The notes under the pieces are model-generated. The model did not search any database, was not told the origin of the DNA, and saw only the letters and a list, made by a program, of their open reading frames with translations. Shown piece after piece: positions 23,544-35,672 of a DNA stretch of 64,000 nucleotides. Every line of letters starts with the position of its first letter. The stretch's first letter is position 1. Source of the DNA: Straminergon stramineum (taxonomy: Eukaryota > Streptophyta > Bryopsida > Hypnales > Calliergonaceae); the NCBI GenBank assembly GCA_963920665.1, contig OY987272.1, positions 16,497,001 through 16,561,000 of the forward strand. Direction: 5' to 3'. Both the position numbers and the translations under genes were made by a program.

Positions 23544-24778
23544 CTGGGGAATTGTGCTGGCCGACTGGCTGTTGGGTCCCCTGAGCAGACGAGCATGGCG
23601 AACGTTGGTACTTCCGCCGCCCCAGGCGAAACCTCCAGTTTCCACACGACCCGTGAAGAACGTTTGCGTTCAGGACATGATATAGGACTTGGAGATCGTA
23701 GTGGTGCAGGATTGGAACAGAAGTCGGAGTACTTCTCTGCACGCGTGGAGGAGATGATGCGAAGCAAGAGCCAGTTCTCTTCAGATGTGGAGCATGAGAT
23801 CGAGCATTCGAGGGTGCATTGGAGCAAAGTGCCTGGCCTTTCTGAACTTTCAGAAGACAACGAAGATGAAGAAGAAGTGAATCGAGAGAATCAGGAAGTC
23901 TTTGCCGAATTGATGAACGACCCGCAATGGAGGCAGCATGAATGGGGTCCTTTTTTCTGCAAATGGTTGCGTTTTTGGAAGTTGGGTCGGAAGAATACCG
24001 AGGGTGGACAGGCTGCAATTTTTGAAGTTTTAGACCTTGATGGCAACGTAGAGACTAATTGTCTATGGAAGGTTTTCAAGAGTGGATCACGCCTATCAGA
24101 TCTCCAAAAACAATGGCCTTGTGGAATCCTTCGAGGGAAGTTCTAACATGTATTGCATACAAGGGAATAATGTTGGACAATGGGAGGTTTGTGTTTTTGA
24201 TGGTACAATGTTGGGGTGACTTATGCAAGTTGATTGACCAAGTCATGCAAGAGAAGAACAACCAAGGTCCACCATTTCCATATGAGTGGAATGGAAAGTC
24301 CTTCCGTGTTGCAAACATGATGTATTCAATTGCAAATGACATGGCTAGGTTACACAAGCACGGCATTATTCATAGAGACTTGAAAGTTGCCAACATCCTT
24401 CTTTATGTAGATGTGGATGCAGGTTTTCCAATTGTAGCAAACTATGAGTGTTCCATTGGAGTGGTTGGAACAGGATTTTGGAGGGCACCAAAGGTATTGA
24501 TGGCTTTGAAGAATAGAAGTGCATTTGACTTCAACGAGAAAGTAGATGTATATAGCTATGGCATGACATTCTTTGAAGTTGTAACTAGTCGCTTGCCATT
24601 TGAAGGTGAACTTGAGGACTGTAGAGAAAGTCATGATCTTGTTATTGCAGGACAAAGGCCTAAACTACCTAGTGATTTGGACGTGGGATTGAAGGTTTTG
24701 ATTGAGAGATGTTGGAATCCAATTCCAAATGAGAGGCCTAATTTTGAAGAAATTTTGGAGGTACTTGGTGCTCTTTGA
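23544..24778 (+). pseudogene. K4: TKL-like kinase pseudogene
   Basis: Closest to K7, but the start codon is CTG instead of ATG at 23,544, and a single G is missing at about 24,134 (CGAGGGAAG against CGAGGGGAAG in K7), which shifts the frame inside the N-lobe. The two halves read well: acidic N-terminus with YFSARVEEMMRSKSQFSS, LGRKNTEGGQAAIFEV, then GIIHRDLKVANILL, VANYECS, GTGFWRAPKVL, ERCWNPIPNERPNFEEIL. DFG-Asp is changed (ANYE, Asn for Asp) and APE is APK, so even a repaired copy would be catalytically doubtful. Confidence 0.85.
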
Positions 24779-25208
24779 TAGGGTGTCATTGTATTTAGGA
24801 AGTTCTAGATATTTACTACAGTTCTATATAAGAACTTGTAAGATGTAACTCTAGGCAAGATGTTATAAGAGTTACATATTTAGGTCCCTTTATGTTTGTC
24901 CCATTTAGGTACTTGAAATATGATTATATTTATTGAAGCAATAATTATGTTATCGACTATAGAGAGTAAGATTTTTTGAATATGTGGAATCTATTGCTTC
25001 AATTGTTATTTGAATGTTTTCAACATATTGATGAAGGATGTGAAGTTGGTCCATGTGTCAAGTGTATCAAGGAGTGGAAAGCATGTTGATTAGTTATATT
25101 GTTCATGAATTATTCATGGAGTTATCCAATTTGTTAAGTTTTTGTTCAAATTATTGGATTGATCACCAATGATATTTTTGAACTCTTAATGTCTAGCAAA
25201 ATGAGTTT
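24779..25208. repeat. K4 3' flank up to the insertion site
   Basis: Kinase 3' UTR and flank as in the other copies, ending in ATGAGTTT, the 8-bp target duplicated by the element that follows. Confidence 0.7.
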
Positions 25209-26184
25209 CTCGAGGTTGGCACTCACTATGTTTTTTTGCATACACATGAGATAACCACTTAATCAAAAGAGGGTATTATTTCTAAATTTGAGTATGAAAT
25301 AGACCCTTTCATTAGGAAAAAAGGAGAATTTGTCCATTTCTTAGTACCCTATGTTTCATTGAAATGAAAAGCTTGCAAATTTTTTAGTACCCTATTTTAC
25401 TTGTAAAATTTTTATAATATACTCTAGTGTGTCTCATTACTTTGCAAGACAAGAAATATTTTACAATAGTGTATGTTATTCCTTCACAAAATAGTTGCAT
25501 CCATAAAGTATAAAGAAGAAGAAAAGAAGCATTCATGTGTGGAATTCCATTGACATGCAAGCAATCACAACAAAATGGCATAATTTTAGCAAGTGAAAAG
25601 TTAACAAAGAAGGGTAGGATTGAAAAACAAGTGTAGAACTAAAACAAAAGTGTTGACTTGGAATACAAGGGTAGAACTCTATGAGTTTCAATAAATGAAG
25701 CAATCATAAGTCCAAAGTTTCAACAAGTCAAAACTTTTGGCTATTCTAATAGTACAAGGAAGTAAACTACCAAAAAGACAAGAAAAAACTACAAGTGTAG
25801 AATTGCCTTAATGAACAAGAGTTGAATTCACCCAAACAATACAAGTCGTTTTTGTATGATAAAACACAAACATGCTTCAATTGAATCACTCCATGCATTT
25901 ACAATACTTCCCGCATTCAAAATTAGAAGTTGTAGGTCGTCAAAATTTCAATAGAAGCATTTAATATGTCCTACTGTAAACCTTATTCATGATACAAAGT
26001 TGTTTGTAGAGTACTTAGTAACCAGAACTACAACTAAGTACTCCGTAAACAACCCTAGCCCCCCTACCAACAAAAATTTGAACAATGCAAGAATGAAAGC
26101 CCCTAAATCCACCTAAATCCAAAATTGTTGTTGAATGAAGTCACCTTTATGTCACCAACACCTTGTAAATTGAGGACATTGGAC

Positions 26185-26690
26185 ACATAATTTGCATTCA
26201 AATAAACATGTTATTGCATATTAAAAACTAGAGTAATTGAATTGGAGAGTACTATAATTGGACAACAAAAGTGATTGAAAAAGTTAAGGTTTTTGGTATA
26301 TGTACGTGCAGATTTGGCACCATAGAACTTGCATTCAAGTGCAAATCTAAATGTCCCCCCCAAAAAAATCAAAGTAAGAACTTTGTGCAACATACACCTA
26401 GCTCATACAAATGGCCAATCCACAAAACTACCATTCACATGCAAGTCTGAATGCAACTGAAAATGGGAGGTAAGAATTTTGGGGAACTCACTCAAAGCTC
26501 ACAAAAATGCCAAAAGAATACTCGCATTCACATGAAATTTCTGAATGACAAAGAAAATGGGGAGGTTTAACTTCTAGGCCACTCACACCGATTTAATACA
26601 AATGATAACAAAGAACTTGCATTTATATGCAAATCTAAATGCCAAAAAAAAGGGGGAGGTAAAAAATTTGGGCAACTAACAATGACCTAA
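26185..26690. repeat. Tandem repeat of ~95 bp with internal hairpin
   Basis: Four to five diverged units. Each has GCATTCA...TGAATGC-like inverted arms around a loop containing GCAAATCT, followed by an A-rich run, GGGGAGGTAA, TTTGGG and AACT.AC. Starts are near 26,191, 26,328, 26,432, 26,523 and 26,617. Confidence 0.65.
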
Positions 26691-26728
26691 CAAAAATGAT
26701 GATAGAGAGTCGCAAACCAAAATGGAAT

Positions 26729-27217
26729 TCAAGCCTCTATCGACTTGGTGATTTTGCTCGATGATGAAGGTATAGTTGCCTTCCCCTCTTCCTTCGGTGT
26801 GGTGCTAAAGCGTTCTCCATTTAGCACCACTAGGACATGCCCGGATGGAGAGAACATCTCTAGGTACCACGCAAGTAAAACTTCGACCATGATGTGTGGC
26901 ACCACCTAGTACTCTCCGACGGTGTTGTCTACATCTGCTCGAGCGAGTTGTAGACATTTATACTCCATGGAGTTGTGACAGAAGCCCTAAAGTCCTTGGA
27001 GATCGGGCGTGCCTCGTCCATTGCCGCAATCTCCTCAGTCAATTAAGGAAGAGGATCCCTAAATCCAGAAGTCAAATGGCCAAGGGATGGCACTAGATTT
27101 TTGCAAGTGCTCTCATAGCGAGGCATACAACTCATCTTCTTTGGAATTGATCTTTCCCATGCTTCAAGGTTCATCACCATCTTATTCCAATCTAAATAAA
27201 TTTACCTTCGCCGCCAT
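26729..27217 (-). pseudogene. Captured gene fragment inside the TIR element (unit II)
   Basis: On the minus strand a start-like MAAKVNLFRLE is followed by KINSKEDELYA, LQKSSAIPWPFDFW and SMEYKCLQLARADVDNTV, with several stops and frame changes. The better-preserved version is at 57,313-57,802. GC content is higher than in the rest of the element, as expected for captured host exon sequence. Family not recognised. Confidence 0.5.
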
Positions 27218-28036
27218 CGCTAATCCTAAACCTAAGAGGCCAAAACGCAAAATGCAAGATATGAAAGCAGATTTAAAAAACAACCTAAATATACATCTAA
27301 ACCCTAAGAGATTTACAAGGCAATTAGAACAATAGAATTCAAGAATAGCAAGGTAGAAGATTACAACTTATCGTAGTTTCAAACCCTAAACCCTTGTAAA
27401 ACAAGCCTCCCAACAACCGTTGCCGAACTACACATCACATTCTGTCAAAGAAACATTTGCACATCATGCACAACAAGATGAAAACAAGATGCATATTTTC
27501 TAAAGCCGCTTGTTTCTCCCTCTAGCAAACCCTAGAGGACTCCAGCGATAATTCAGGATTTGGCAATGGTCACCCACTAGCACAATGAAAGCAACTAAAT
27601 TGAATTCAAATTAAGCTATTGATTTAGGCCACCGAGCTTCCAAAGGACCAACATTAAGGGTCTACATAAAGTTACACTAAACTTAGTAAATGCAAGTAGC
27701 TAGCATCCAAATGCTTTACACTTTAGTATCCACTTGTAAGCAATTATGTACCTCCATGTCTTATTCATTCATTAGTTCATCCAACTAATAGACAGGAAGT
27801 GAAGGTTTCATCTACATTCATCCACCTTTATCCCTTCCGGAATCCTATATTTTAATCTAAAAAAAATGAAAAACCTTAACTTATGATGACCCTATATTTT
27901 TTTATAACACCCCTTTCTCTTTTTGTGATCCCTAATTTATTTCTACGTTTTTTCAAAATTTTAACTCCAACTAATAAACAATACCCTATATTTTATCACA
28001 TGTTGTTTCTAAATAGTTGCTAGTGTCGGCCCCAAG

Positions 28037-31000
28037 ATGAGTTTAGAGATCTTTGTTTTTTCTGAAGACCAACTTGTTCTAAGACTATGAGAGTTTAAGG
28101 TTTTTGTCTTTTCTCCTCCTATACAAAAATTCAAACTTTACCTACTAGTCATTTGTAAGAACCAAAATTGTGCAATGAATTTTAGAATTCTTTTATCTAA
28201 TAAACAAATATCTACTTTTAGTTATATTCATCAACAATTTCATTCAATTTTTGGCAATGTCATCTATAGCTTTAGATACAAATGAATTTATTTTTTCAAA
28301 ATGAATACTTCTTGAATAGCAAATGTAAAGAATTATTTTGAAATGGTACTATTTTGTCCTATGACATCCTAGGGCTACTTTAGTAGAAGACTCTTAGAAA
28401 CATATTACGGAGAAGACAACCACTTCGCTTCTCCTTCACTCGTAATTGCTCAACTATCCATTGGTTCACTTGGATGATGATTGTTTTGAAAAGTGAACTT
28501 CATCCATTTATTATTCATTGTTAGGGCTTCAAGAAAAATCATGGAATATATCAATAGCAAGAAAAAAGAATCATCTCTATGAATCAAATAATGATTGAAA
28601 TGCACTAAAGGATATGACATTTACTTAATAGAATTTCTAAAATGTGACCTTTGAATCACAAGTTTGAGCACTTTAGTACTATAAGTCCTTTGAGTATGGT
28701 TCCTCTTATTAGAAATGTCTAGATTTTTGTTCAATGTTATTGTCAATACAAGGATCCTTTGTGTTCACATAGCTTATTGAACACTTCTATGTTGGCTTAC
28801 TTCAAAGTGTTGCTAGTGTGAACTTGTTGATGAACTCAACCTACTTTGAGTTGTCAACAATGTTAGCATGACTCCTCCATGTGTGCTCATCTTTAGAAAC
28901 CACTTTTTGATTCCATCCAAAAGGGGATTGAAGCTCTTGAGGTTAGTGAGATTAAATCTTGGATGGATTCATTTGCAACCTGATCAATTAAAAACAAAGT
29001 TAATTGAAGAGAATTATACCGGTATGAATGTATAATACTTGTGGAATTGGAGTATACAAACTCTTGACAAGGTGCGGGTATTTGTGTGCGCACAATGGTT
29101 CTAAATCAGTTCTCAAATCAAAATACAAGATGTTTGCTATTTTGTTTTTTCTTAGTTAGATGACTTGCTATGTGAGGGCTAACCAAATGTGTATTAAGGT
29201 ACATTGACTCTTATTGAAGACTAGGTTCAGTATGGATTTCAAAGCATTTCTAGAGTAGGCCTAGGTCTCTGTCAAGGGTAGGTCTTTTTGGATTGTCGAA
29301 TTAGGGATTTGAGATGTCAATCATGAATCCTTCAATTGTTGATAACTTCATGAATGGATGATGATTTTTTCAATATTGAGGATGTTTATGTATGTACATG
29401 ACTTCCTTTAAAAGAAACCATAGAAAAGCCAAAAGCTAGAACCAAGGGGGAAATGACCCTAGAGAGTTAAAAGGAGTCCATCAAGGTAACAAACATAGTT
29501 GCTAGTGTTAGAACATTTGGATTTCTAAAAATTCTTTTTTATAAATCAAAGAAGGTTCTAGTATACGAAATAATGCATTGTTAGAACCAAAGTAATAATT
29601 GTAAGTTTAAATATTTATTGGTTGATGATTGGAAACTATCACATGTTTTGAGTTTTGCATTTGAGGTGATGCACACTCTTGAATACACATACATTCATTG
29701 AATAAGATTATAGATTGACATATTGTGGTATGTGTTGAAATTGAATACTTGTTGAGACAGTTTCCTCTTCTATATGCTCTACAAATGAATGATTTTTGTA
29801 GATTTATTTTTTGGTTTGTGGAGTTATTTCATATGACCTAAAACTTCATTTTTTTGTCATTAATTCATGAAATCAAATATTTTGATGATAGGCCCATCAG
29901 TATTGTACTTCTTCTAGTTGGGAACTATATCACATTATAGGAATAATGAGCCAGTTCCATTCCTTTCTTCCTAAAAAGTGATTGCTAATAGAAATCTAGA
30001 TTTGTTGTGTATAGTGAGTGCCCTCTAGAAAGGAATGTAATCCCATTAATTCCACTAAGTTTCATCAAATTTTCAATTTTTTGATGAAATGACAATGATA
30101 ATTTAATTTTTGGGGGATTTGCTAGATTGATTATGTGCATTAGAGACTCTAGTTTTGGGACAACAAAATTGAACCTAAAAATGTACTAATACGGTTGTGA
30201 AATATAAATTGAATGCATTGTCCACTTTGACAAATATTTTAGATTCAAGGGCATGAAGATGTAACAATGTTCCATATTGCAACCTATACTCTCTCTACAT
30301 TGGCTAATGCTATCCCTTGTTCTCAATTCCCCCAAAATAATCAAATGTTGTGAGAACCTATATTATTTGTATATTTGTCAAGTTGTTGATATTTTAAATT
30401 CTATAAATGTCAATTTCCTTCAATTTTTTTGATCAACAATCCGAAATGATGTATACCAACATTCCAAGGTACAAAAAGTTTTTTCGGAGTTCAAAAAAAA
30501 TTGACAAAAGATAATGTAGTTCCAAATCATATTGGACAAAATTGAATTTTAGACATGGATAACTTTGAAATTAATTTTCTTTCCAATCACAACTAATTTT
30601 TTCTTCAAAATTCTATGGTAACATGAAGTATGTTGTACACTACAACTTTTGTGTATATACTTTTGGACTTAAGTTTGTCCATTCATCCTTATGGTATGGT
30701 TGTTTGAATGAAAACATTTTAGCAAAGTACTCGATTTCATTTGTCACTGTATCCTACAAATCTAACCTATTAAATTGGATGTTTTATGCAATCTTGATCA
30801 ACACACCAAATTTCAATTTCAAAAAAACAGAAATTCTACTTTTGGTAAATTGGCTTGTGTGTTTTTCATTGTGTTACGTAATAATTGATTGAAGAATATT
30901 GGGGATGGATTTTTAACATTTTCTTGTGCAAACATTTAAGAAACATCAATGTGCACATCTCACGTTTAGAAAAACATCACATTACCAAGGAAAATTTTGA

Positions 31001-31201
31001 CACGAACAGATAATTCAAGGTGAAGATGTCACTACTCCAAAATGTGTAACCCTTGCTCACACGGCATGCATCCCTTCAACCCTGGACTGCATCATCCATT
31101 GCAAGTGAAAAACTGAGGATCACAAGGACTTGATCCTATGAAATTGATTGACACACGAGGCTTGTGCGAATTCGAAGGACTGAAGTGGTCAGATCGATAC
31201 T
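28037..31201. repeat. AT-rich unit flank (unit II)
   Basis: Resumes the kinase 3' flank (ATGAGTTTAGAGATCTTTG) and follows 4076-7220 throughout. No gene. Confidence 0.7.
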
Positions 31202-31930
31202 ACCCGGGATGTCTTCAAAACCTCAAAGCCATCAGCAAGGAATTGAAATTTCTGCCGTGAGCTCTTCAAGTTGGCACATTCAAACTCCATTCACGCCGTG
31301 GGTGCTGCACAGTCAGCAGCTTCCGGACAATTATATGGAATATCGTCGGCACCTCCCAAGTGAACCCCGAAACCGAAACTGAGATTCTGTCAAGTCTTTC
31401 GAATATTAGTCAATTCGATCGGAAGTGGGCGAGAGAGACGCAGTTCAGAAACCGACTCTTACCCCATGCTGTCGCGAATTTGCAGGAGGAGGAACAGAAA
31501 TCGATCGTTACCCAAAGAAGACTGACGAAACACCATTTGTCGTCTTCAAATTCGAAAGAAGAATTTGGAAATTCGTGATCTCCAATGTCTAATCTCTGGA
31601 ATACCAATTTGATGCGGACAACTTGCAATTAACAAACGCAGTCAGTCACATACTGGAGCGAATTTGAAAATTGAGAAACAGAATCGATCGTTAAAACAAA
31701 GAAAGCCGAAAGGGTTGGAAAACCATGCTCCGGCATAGCGAAGTCGCCTGTGAGCACCTTGGAGTTCAAAGAACACGACGGTTGCATCAGTATGAGGGAT
31801 TGTAGGAAACAAGTACATCGTCATCACGATCAATTGTTCATAGCATTCAAACAGGTTTGCATGTGAGATTGTTGAGCAACTGAGTTGAGTTCACAACAAA
31901 CGCAGAATTGCAAGGGCTGTCCAACACCAC
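31202..31930 (-). other. GC-richer conserved block, copy 2
   Basis: Homologous to 7225-7861, but the donor-like boundary is altered (ACTACCCGGG instead of AAACTTACCC). It is also longer, carrying extra sequence (AACACGACGGTTGCATCAGT) shared only with copy 4. The minus-strand frame of copy 4 is partly open here. Confidence 0.4.
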
Positions 31931-32790
31931 TGAAAATATAAACAATAATCTTCGGTATGGACACCAGAAATAATCACTTTTGATTTACTGAGGTAGTTGT
32001 TGTTGCAAAGGTTGCACTCATATACTAATTTGATTCACTCATTCGTGTTAGGAAAATAATTTATACATGGGGTTATAACTTTTTGCGAGGGAGGAATAAT
32101 TTACTAACCCATTGTATATATATGTGTTAGTGCTATTCATGTTGAATTGATGCCACAAATATCATCCATAAAAATATTCTTCTCCTTGTAAAAAGTAAAA
32201 ACCATACTATGTAAGTTCATTTCAAAACATGCAGTTGGATATGTGCACTAGGTCTTTTTTTCATTTTTTAAGAAGTGGCAAAGTGGCAATATAAAATGTC
32301 ACAATGGTGCTCAAAATTTCAACATTCATCTACATATTGGATAGGAAAAATCACATTAGCATAATTATATCACATGTCCATATTTCTATTTTCATCCACA
32401 ATTGGGTGGTTTCAACCAAGATTTTGTTTGTTAGTTTGAAGTTTCCTAGTGAAAAACTTCATGATTTGTTGCCATTTTTTGGCCAAATTATTTCTTTCTT
32501 GTTCAATTTGGCGTCGCAATGCCAAAAAGAAAGCCATTGGATGTGCACCGATAATCACCATTGTCCAATATGTAACATGCACATTTCAACCAATTTATGT
32601 CACAAAAATCTAGACTTTTGATTAAATAGTCTATATGTTTCACATCTTTAGTTATTCAAACAATGTCTCAAGAAATCAATGGATGCTAAAGTGCATTAGA
32701 AACATATCATTGCTTACTAATGAGGGTAGAGGGCCTTCTTCATCCTTGCAAAAGGGCCCCCTATGGTGAACAAAATTGTCTTACATGACT
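31931..32790. repeat. AT-rich spacer before the unit III DCD copy
   Basis: Matches 7867-8410, then at ATGACTCT (about 32,790) it leaves that sequence and enters DCD gene sequence, marking the unit boundary. No gene. Confidence 0.6.
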
Positions 32791-34042
32791 CTGGGGATTA
32801 TGATGTAGGCTCTTGGGGAGCTCCTTGTCGAGAAACTAAGGAACAAATCTTGCATGAGGGTGCCTCTAGGTACCATAACATCATACGTGTTGAATTGTTG
32901 AGGAGATTCAATATTTGTGTGTTTTGATGCTAGCGTGCTCTCTACTTGGACCCTGTGAAGATCAAAACTACTCCTATGAATTCTGACAGAGAGGTCATCT
33001 TTTTCAAATTCACGCTTATGTAGTTTGTGATACCCCCGAGTACTTCTACGACTACGTGCAAGGGTTTATTGATGGTCTCCATGCTGGCGTGAAGTCTGAG
33101 GACATGGTCCGAACATTCAGCATGCTGTATCTTCCCTTCATTCCTCGTCATTTCGTTTGTTGGAATTCATTGAGAGGGTTGAAAGTATTCGCTCATACAC
33201 GGTCGTAGAGGGTGAGGTGTTGCCGACCTAGTGTGCATAGCTTGTCCGTTGATGATCCCTCCATCTAACTTTGGAGCTATTTATTCTTGTTTTTCAGGCA
33301 AAAGGTTTGGGTTACGCAATGAGCACGACGGAGGAGTTGAAGCTTGTGAAGGAAGTTGCGGAGTCGACAGGGATCATCCTTGATCCCGTGTACGTACAGG
33401 TGATTACATCCACATTTTTTATTCTTCACAAGGATACCTCCTTTTTAGGGGGTTTCGACTGTACTGTAAATAAGGCAGGCAGTACAACCTCTACTGGAGT
33501 GCTGGGCCCAAATTCACTTGTCATGAATGGGAATTTCTGGTTATGTCCGATTTGTAGTCACTATGCCCATAGGAACACTTGTTTCTTCGTTGCTTCGTCA
33601 ACATTCAAATGCCACATAGGATGTTAAATCGTGTGCGAATGAGAATGCACCCCATTTCTCTAATGTGATACCGACTTTTCTTCTAGTCAAATGGCATACT
33701 TCAATTTCATTACCTTTCCACTGGTTTCCTACTAGTGTGGATCAATTCGTATATATCAAGTAATTGGATGGATATTTCCTCCGCATAATTTGCAGTTAGC
33801 TTCTGAGAAACGGTTGGGGTGATTGATGCAGTGGAAAGGCATTGAAGGGAATGCTGAAGGATATGGCAGAGAACCTTTAGCAATGGTAGCCTGGGAGGAA
33901 GGTGCTATTTGTGCACACCGATGGCTTACTCAGCATGTATGATAAGGTACAGAAGTTGCAGCCCTAGATTGGCAAGTGGGAACGTTTTCGAATTGCGAAG
34001 ACAGTTTTGAAAAACGGTGATGGCACGGACAAAATGTTCTAA
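32791..34042 (+). pseudogene. D-cysteine desulfhydrase pseudogene, middle to last exon (unit III)
   Basis: Three exons are readable. About 33,009-33,120 reads IHAYVVCDTPEYFYDYVQG and then DGLHAGVKSEDMV. 33,298-33,399 (acceptor TTTTTCAG) reads AKGLGYAMSTTEELKLVKEV and then GIILDPVY. 33,832-34,042 is the last exon ending KMF-stop. A weaker match, GELLVEKL, lies near 32,815. Defects: a 4-bp GTAC duplication after DPVY (GTGTACGTACAG), loss of donors and acceptors, and TAG codons in the last exon where unit I reads NPSQW and PLTGKW. Expected product if whole: PLP-dependent D-cysteine lyase. Clearly dead. Confidence 0.85.
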
Positions 34043-35313
34043 TTGACAGAATGAAGTAGGTATGCACTTTATAGTGTAGTCATCTTTGCTTCCATCCCGA
34101 AATGCCAGATTATGGGGCGAAGAATTTCAAGACTTCTGAACCATTCTCTTCGTTGATGACTAATTGGATACTGTCGTTCATTCAGAGTTCGATTATTTCT
34201 CATTTGAAGATGCTAGGTTTTGAAGGCAACTTCCTATCGAGATTTGTAACTGGGTGATAGTCTGAGATTTGAAGTTATCTCCGTAGGTGATGAGATCATG
34301 AACACTCATCTAAGGTTTCTCGTTTAGGGTTTAATCAGAAGAGTGGAGTCATTGATTTTGCGGTCTTTCATGTCTAGTAACAATTCTGGAGAGGTAGCAA
34401 CCACACATTGATTACACACAGTTTTAACAAAGGGAAACTCCCCAATGCAGTCACCCCAGTATCTCTGACCGTCAATCTAAGTTTCAATGCAGCAATTTAA
34501 TTTGTCTGCTTTGCATCTTGACAATATAGTCTACTACAAATTCTTGCGTTACTTTGCACAATTTCTATTACTGCCCATCTTGTGCACATATCGACTTAGA
34601 AGACTTCTAATACATATCGAGTTGTAAATACATAAGGTTCCAGAGCAATTGGAGAGTATCGAGTGCACCAGAATAGTACTCTTCACTCAAAATGAGCTCT
34701 TAGCGAAACACTACTCTTCCCTTGTCCTAGCATCAGAATTCCATGAAGGAAGCCATGTCCATACTAGACAGCCAGCTAGGGCTCAACTCACTCTTCAATC
34801 AAACTTAACTAACGAAAGATCAAGCCAACACATGTTTCAGAAAGCGCCCTTTCAAAAACAAAATTGCAAGAATTCCAAATTTCCACAACCGCCATGTAGA
34901 CTCAGTCACAGGAATCTACCAACACGGCCATGGAACCACTAACAACCGTTCAGAATTTGTCTGTACCAACAAGTTGTGAGGATTTCTTTATGTAAGTTTC
35001 AAAATCAATTTTCATGACTCCAAATTTCCACAATCTGTCGGAACCAACTAACTTAGTTATCAGCAATTGTTCTAACTTTCCACCGTCGATGTAGGACTCT
35101 TCCACTGTGGGGGATGTTCCAATCCATGTGCCAAATTCTTCACGCTGCTCAATGATCCCAGAAATCTTTCAAAATCAAATGGAAGGGCTGGATTAAATAA
35201 AAGATGGGCAAGGCTGTTGAATCTGGCCGATGCAGCGACGAAGTCTTCACGCAACCCCAAAGTCCCAAGAGTGGTGAAGACAAGTGGGCTGTGGTGAACA
35301 TTGTCGTCCTTCA
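34043..35313. promoter_or_regulatory. K5 distal leader, cut off by the copia element
   Basis: Colinear with 307-1655 of unit I. The sequence is interrupted at CTTCA (35,309-35,313) and continues at 41,057. No gene. Confidence 0.6.
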
Positions 35314-35488
35314 TGTTGACATTCAAACCAGATTAGGGTTTCATCCCTTGGATGACTACCATCGACTAGCTGTTATTAGGTTAACATGTCTGTATATATA
35401 GCAAGTGCTAATCTCTGATTAGCCATCTGATTGTGTGGAAACACTGAGTTCACTTACGTATGTTGTAAGATTGCAACGTATTCTTACA
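35314..35488 (+). repeat. 5' LTR
   Basis: 175 bp, TG...CA ended. A TATATATA box lies at 35,393-35,400, and an AGGGTTT telo-box-like motif near the left end. Confidence 0.95.
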
Positions 35489-35500
35489 TGGTATCAGAGC
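35489..35500 (+). other. Primer binding site
   Basis: TGGTATCAGAGC follows the 5' LTR directly and is complementary to the 3' end of plant initiator tRNA-Met, the usual primer of plant copia elements. Confidence 0.9.
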
Positions 35501-35672
35501 GGGTTTAGCTTGTATTCTCTTCTTGTTTCTTCTTTGAGTAGCCACAAATACTAGTATAGTCTACAATAGACCTATAGTCCGAGTACCTCTCATTGATAGT
35601 CACTTCCGGAGCTTAGGCGGCATAGTTACACAAGAACCAGAGACTGCTCTCCTCTCTCTAGATAGAACAGTA

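Larger units (their letters stand above)
25209..28036. mobile_element. 2.83-kb TIR element carrying a gene fragment (unit II copy)
   Basis: Flanked by direct ATGAGTTT (25,201-25,208 and 28,037-28,044). The flank after K1 (near 4072) has one ATGAGTTT and no insert. Ends CTCGAGGTTGGCACT and the inverse of CTTGGGGCCGACACT match at 10 of 15 positions, every mismatch a transition. An 8-bp duplication suits hAT-type transposition, but the class is not proven and no transposase is visible. The interior holds hairpin tandem repeats (26,190-26,660) and an antisense gene fragment (26,729-27,217). The same insertion in unit IV shows it predates that duplication. Confidence 0.75.

Noticed and set aside
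23410..24018. 202-codon minus-strand ORF over K4
   Set aside because: Antisense shadow of the acidic N-terminal coding region; codon pattern follows the plus-strand frame.
26185..26690. CRISPR-like array
   Set aside because: Units are diverged throughout, with no constant repeat and unique spacers, in a eukaryotic transposon.
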